The translations under genes were made by a program, and so were the position numbers. 7,834 nt of DNA, from the NCBI GenBank assembly GCA_017476965.1, contig JAFUXX010000005.1, forward strand, positions 1-7,834, given 5' to 3'. The notes beneath the pieces were generated by a model that saw only the letters and a program-made list of their open reading frames with translations, was not told the DNA's origin and did no database searches. Of the stretch, positions 6,151 through 7,834 are shown in pieces; positions within the stretch are counted from its first letter, which is position 1, and each line of letters starts with the position of its first letter. The stretch comes from Kiritimatiellia bacterium. Lineage in GTDB: Bacteria; Verrucomicrobiota; Kiritimatiellia; RFP12; UBA3636.

Positions 6151-6591
6151 ATGAGCAACTGGATCGTCCCCACCGAAACCGACCTCGCCGGCACGCTCTC
6201 GCAGCGCGAGATCGACGCGTTCCGCGCCTCGCCCGCGGCGAGCATGGACGCGGATCCGGTGCGCGCGCTGCAGGACCAGGCCGCCGGCCAGGTCCGCGCC
6301 GCGTGCCGCAGCAACGGTCGCGTAAAGATGGACGCCTCGGCGGTGAGTTCCATTCCACGCTCGTGCCTGCGGGCGCACTGCGCGATCGTCGCCTTCGACG
6401 TCCTCAAGCGACTCCCGACACCGGTTGGCGAGGACCGGCGCACGGCCTACCGGGACGCGCTCGCGTTCCTGGAGAAGGTCGCCGCCGGCGCGATCACGCC
6501 CGAGGGTGCGGACGACGAGGACGACACCGGACTCGCCCACGCCCTTCCCGCCTCCGCCGAGCCCCACGTCCCGCCCCGACTCCTCGACTAG
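6151..6591 (+). CDS. Head-tail connector protein, Mu gp36-like (DUF1320-type)
   Basis: This 146 aa protein starts 2 bp after the preceding stop codon, which favours translational coupling; no separate ribosome-binding site is seen. Layout: WIVPTETDLAGTLSQREIDA at the N-terminus, a helix DPVRALQDQAAGQVRAAC (35-52), a short GRVKMDASAVSSIP loop, a helix LRAHCAIVAFDVLKRL (73-88) and YRDALAFLEKVAAGAI (100-115), then an acidic, Pro-rich tail. Starting with a domain that senses position, a helix pair, then a Y..AL..LE..A.G helix is the pattern of gp36/DUF1320 and related adaptor proteins that sit under the portal and join head to tail. Position after the capsid gene agrees. Sequence similarity is by pattern only, so the specific family is moderately sure. 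Confidence 0.72.
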   Translation: MSNWIVPTETDLAGTLSQREIDAFRASPAASMDADPVRALQDQAAGQVRAACRSNGRVKMDASAVSSIPRSCLRAHCAIVAFDVLKRLPTPVGEDRRTAYRDALAFLEKVAAGAITPEGADDEDDTGLAHALPASAEPHVPPRLLD

Positions 6592-6600
6592 CCCCCGAAC

Positions 6601-6732
6601 ATGCCCGCACCCGCCTTCAGCCTCTCCCTCAAGGGGGACGAAGAGCTGGCCGACGCCCTGGAGCGCCGGCTGGCTCCGCCGGTCCGGTCTTCGACCAGGA
6701 CGCCCGCTTCCTCGCCGACTAGCTCGACATGA
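6601..6732 (+). pseudogene. Truncated copy of the morphogenesis gene found at 7644
   Basis: The first 27 codons (6601-6681) encode MPAPAFSLSLKG followed by a helix ending RLAPP. 23 of these 27 residues match the start of the gene at 7644, with many synonymous base differences. After codon 27 the similarity stops and this frame reads a Ser/Thr/Pro-rich nonsense-like tail to a TGA at 6730-6732 (43 aa in all). In the next frame (6681-6722) the same bases read GPVFDQDARFLAD and then TAG, which looks like a genuine C-terminus. The simplest reading is an internal out-of-frame deletion that left the head and tail of a once complete gene. The stop overlaps the next ATG (ATGA), so the remnant may still be translated to couple the downstream gene. 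Confidence 0.68.
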
Positions 6733-7040
6733 AAAAGACAACCGACAAACAAGCATTTCCGCCGCCGCCCCGCCGCGGGCGCCCGGCCCGCCGCCGGCTC
6801 ACCAACCGGGAGCTGGCGGAGAAGTACCGCCCGCGCTTCACCTGCGCCGGCTGCGGCCGCACGTTCCGCATCCCCGACTTCAAGGCCGAAATGCGCGACA
6901 TGCGCCACTACGTCGTGCTGGGCGGCCGCAAATATTGCTCCAAGTGCGCGGCGGCGAGGCAGCCCCGCCGCGCGAGTCCCGAGGCCTGGGCGCAGAGCGA
7001 AAACTACCTGCCCCTGCCGCAGAAAGGAGGGCGCAGATGA
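6729..7040 (+). CDS. Small basic zinc-ribbon protein with AT-hook-like N-terminus
   Basis: I do not recognise the family. The protein has 103 residues and starts at the ATG overlapping the stop of the upstream remnant; it has no evident ribosome-binding site. Seen: a Pro-rich and basic N-terminus with RRGRPARR (15-22, a Gly-Arg-Pro core as in AT-hooks), then a zinc-binding layout C39-x2-C42 ... C70-x2-C73, with 27 residues between pairs, and a basic C-terminus ending QKGGRR. Two CxxC knuckles of this spacing usually bind one zinc, and with the basic flanks they suggest DNA or RNA binding, for example a phage regulator or packaging accessory. Mu Com is also a small zinc protein, but its spacing and sequence differ. 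Its end overlaps the next start (ATGA at 7037-7040), so the two genes are a translational pair. Confidence 0.72.
   Translation: MKKTTDKQAFPPPPRRGRPARRRLTNRELAEKYRPRFTCAGCGRTFRIPDFKAEMRDMRHYVVLGGRKYCSKCAAARQPRRASPEAWAQSENYLPLPQKGGRR
7023..7030 (+). promoter_or_regulatory. Strong Shine-Dalgarno for the gene at 7037
   Basis: AAAGGAGG, the best ribosome-binding site in the window, ends 6 bases before ATG 7037 and lies inside the 3' end of the zinc-ribbon gene. It fixes the start at 7037 and implies higher expression of this gene than of its neighbours, most of which lack such a site. Confidence 0.8.
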
Positions 7041-7639
7041 GCGTCTGGACCAAACTGCGCCGCCGCATCCTGGACGCGGTGCTCTCCGCGCTCGGCCTCG
7101 CGCCCGAAGAGCCGCGCGCCGCCGCGCCGGAAGGCGATTGTTACGGCGTCGGCTGGGAAAGCCCCGCCGCCGCCGCGCCGCAGAGTCCTGATGGCGAGGC
7201 TCCGTCCGCGCCAAGCTCCGCTGCGGAAAGTCCTGATGGCGAGGCTCCGTCCTCGCCAATCGCGCCGATCCTCTTCAAATTCGGCGGCGTCAAGGCCGAC
7301 CCGGCCGAAGACGCGCGCTGCCGCATTTCCGGCCTCAAGATCGGCTCGACCGGCCTCTCCTTCCACTGGGACGGCGGCATCCCGGCAGGCTGGAAACGCG
7401 GCGCCACCGCCAAAGGCCCCATGGTGCTTGCCTGCGCCTTCTACTGGGACGAGCGCGCCGGCGCCTGGACGGGCGGCAAGTTCGATTGGATCGACGAGAG
7501 CCGCACCACGCGCGATTTCGCCAACATCCGCGAGGGTTACGGCGGCTGGGACGCCGCCGCGTTCTTCGCCGCCCCGCGCCGCGCCTTCTGCGTGGCTTCC
7601 GCCGACGGCAAATACCGCAGCAACCTTCTCTCCGAGTAG
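7037..7639 (+). CDS. Phage protein of unknown function with in-frame palindromic repeats
   Basis: The protein has 200 residues and the function is not recognised. The start is fixed by a strong ribosome-binding site and an ATGA overlap with the gene before it. Three parts are visible. First, an amphipathic, basic N-terminal helix (VWTKLRRRILDAVLSALG, 3-20). Second, a disordered Ala/Pro/Ser linker (about 22-76) with two copies of SPDGEAPS (50-57 and 65-72) encoded by a DNA repeat. Third, a globular domain (about 78-200) rich in Trp and aromatic residues: FHWDGGIPAGWKRG, CAFYWDER, GAWTGGKFDWIDESRTTRDF, GYGGWD and a closing strand RAFCVASADGKYRSNL. The C-terminal part looks conserved and beta-rich and could bind a partner, but no catalytic motif is evident. 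It is in a cassette between the broken and intact copies of the morphogenesis gene. Confidence 0.78.
   Translation: MSVWTKLRRRILDAVLSALGLAPEEPRAAAPEGDCYGVGWESPAAAAPQSPDGEAPSAPSSAAESPDGEAPSSPIAPILFKFGGVKADPAEDARCRISGLKIGSTGLSFHWDGGIPAGWKRGATAKGPMVLACAFYWDERAGAWTGGKFDWIDESRTTRDFANIREGYGGWDAAAFFAAPRRAFCVASADGKYRSNLLSE
7184..7257 (+). repeat. Two in-frame copies of a palindromic (REP-like) element
   Basis: A 24-base sequence containing tgatggcgaggctccgtcc occurs at 7184-7207 and 7229-7252 (45-base period). In the second copy ggcgagg (7238-7244) and cctcgcc (7251-7257) are perfect inverted arms around a 6-base loop; in the first copy the right arm (7206-7212) has one mismatch. The codons used here (agt, cct, gat, gct) differ from the G/C-ending habit of the gene. 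It encodes SPDGEAPS twice inside a disordered linker. It resembles mobile palindromic elements that settle in coding regions in frame. Confidence 0.75.
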
Positions 7640-7643
7640 CCCC

Positions 7644-7724
7644 ATGCCCGCCCCCGCGTTCAGCCTCTCGCTCAAAGGCAACACCGAGCTTGCCGAAGCG
7701 CTCGAAAAGCGCCTCGCGCCGCCG
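7644..7724 (+). repeat. Duplicated gene start (second copy; first copy at 6601-6681)
   Basis: These 27 codons match 6601-6681 at 23 of 27 residues, and both copies follow a tagcccc sequence. Many third-position differences show that the copies are not recent, or that one came from a related phage by recombination. They bound the two-gene cassette at 6729-7639. Confidence 0.8.
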
Positions 7725-7834
7725 GAGGCGCTGGCGGACGCCGCCGCGCGCGGCGTCTCGAACCTCGTTGTCGACCACCTTCGCGCGCGGAACGCCTCGG
7801 CGGCGCACCGCGAGGGCTTCACGCCGAGCGGCTA
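7644..7834 (+). CDS. Virion-morphogenesis / tail-completion protein, gpG/gp10-like (3' end outside window)
   Basis: 63 codons are visible before the window ends. ATG 7644 lies 4 bp after the previous stop, with no clear ribosome-binding site. The N-terminus MPAPAFSLSLKG is followed by a helix NTELAEALEKRLAPP, then ALADAAARGVSNLVVDHLRARNAS and AHREGFTPSG. A short strand followed by two long helices, with (V/L)-x-x-H-x-x-x-x-N before an Arg/Gly-rich loop, is the start I associate with phage virion morphogenesis (Mu gpG / HK97 gp10-like) proteins that finish the tail end at the head-tail joint. Its position after the gp36-like connector agrees. The first 27 codons are duplicated at 6601-6681 in a broken copy. 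The product name is moderately certain because most of the protein is missing. Confidence 0.62.
   Translation, partial: MPAPAFSLSLKGNTELAEALEKRLAPPEALADAAARGVSNLVVDHLRARNASAAHREGFTPSG

Noticed and set aside
6016..6756. Minus-strand open frame over the connector and secreted-protein genes
   Set aside because: It is an antisense shadow with Arg/Gly/Ala-rich low-complexity product and no start context; no minus-strand gene is supported anywhere in the window.
6729..7040. Homologue of Mu Com (zinc activator of mom)
   Set aside because: Only the presence of two CxxC pairs is shared. The protein is longer, the spacing differs, and no mom-like gene follows in the window.
7161..7180. GCC-rich trinucleotide run as a phase-variable repeat
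   Set aside because: It is short and imperfect and encodes part of an Ala-rich linker; nothing suggests switching.

Overview
The window is part of a tailed-phage (prophage or phage) head-morphogenesis operon. All genes supported by the sequence are on the + strand and packed tightly, with gaps of a few bases or ATGA overlaps. Base composition is strongly GC-rich with G/C-ending codons, so several very long open frames on the other strand and in other frames are shadows. The genome type is Mu-like at its left end: a gp28-type large terminase, a gp29/DUF935 portal and a gpI-type protease/scaffold. It is mosaic further on, because the major capsid protein does not look like Mu gpT. The host cannot be named from the sequence. 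The GC-rich codon use and a secreted protein dense in Trp/Thr-Asn motifs remind me of gut Kiritimatiellota/Verrucomicrobiota, but that is a weak inference.

Layout: 2-1270, large terminase lacking its N-terminus (cut by the window edge). 1273-3495, portal protein with a long extra C-terminus that ends in a domain resembling the phage BECR-fold (barnase/EndoU/colicin/RelE-like) nucleases; no separate gp30/MuF head-morphogenesis gene follows. 3550-4506, prohead protease fused to scaffold, with a good internal start at 4126 for a separate scaffold protein. 4531-5457, probable major capsid protein. 5466-5504, strong hairpin. 5537-6148, a signal-peptide-bearing protein of unknown role. 6151-6591, gp36-like head-tail connector. 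6601-6732, a broken copy of the start of the gene at 7644. 6729-7040, small AT-hook/zinc-ribbon protein. 7037-7639, unknown protein carrying two in-frame palindromic repeats. 7644 onward, a virion-morphogenesis (gpG/gp10-like) protein cut by the window end.

How they work together: the terminase packages DNA through the portal into a prohead made of capsid and scaffold. The protease removes the scaffold, and the gp36-like and 7644 products close the head-tail junction. Inserted into this module are candidates for accessory function: the nuclease domain on the portal, the secreted protein after the capsid terminator, and the two-gene cassette at 6729-7639 flanked by a partial duplication.

The most notable items are the portal-toxin fusion with loss of the MuF gene, the cassette bounded by full and broken copies of the same gene start, and the palindromic element inside a coding region. 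No RNA genes, CRISPR, integrase or attachment site are visible, and there is no gene-free stretch longer than 300 bases.
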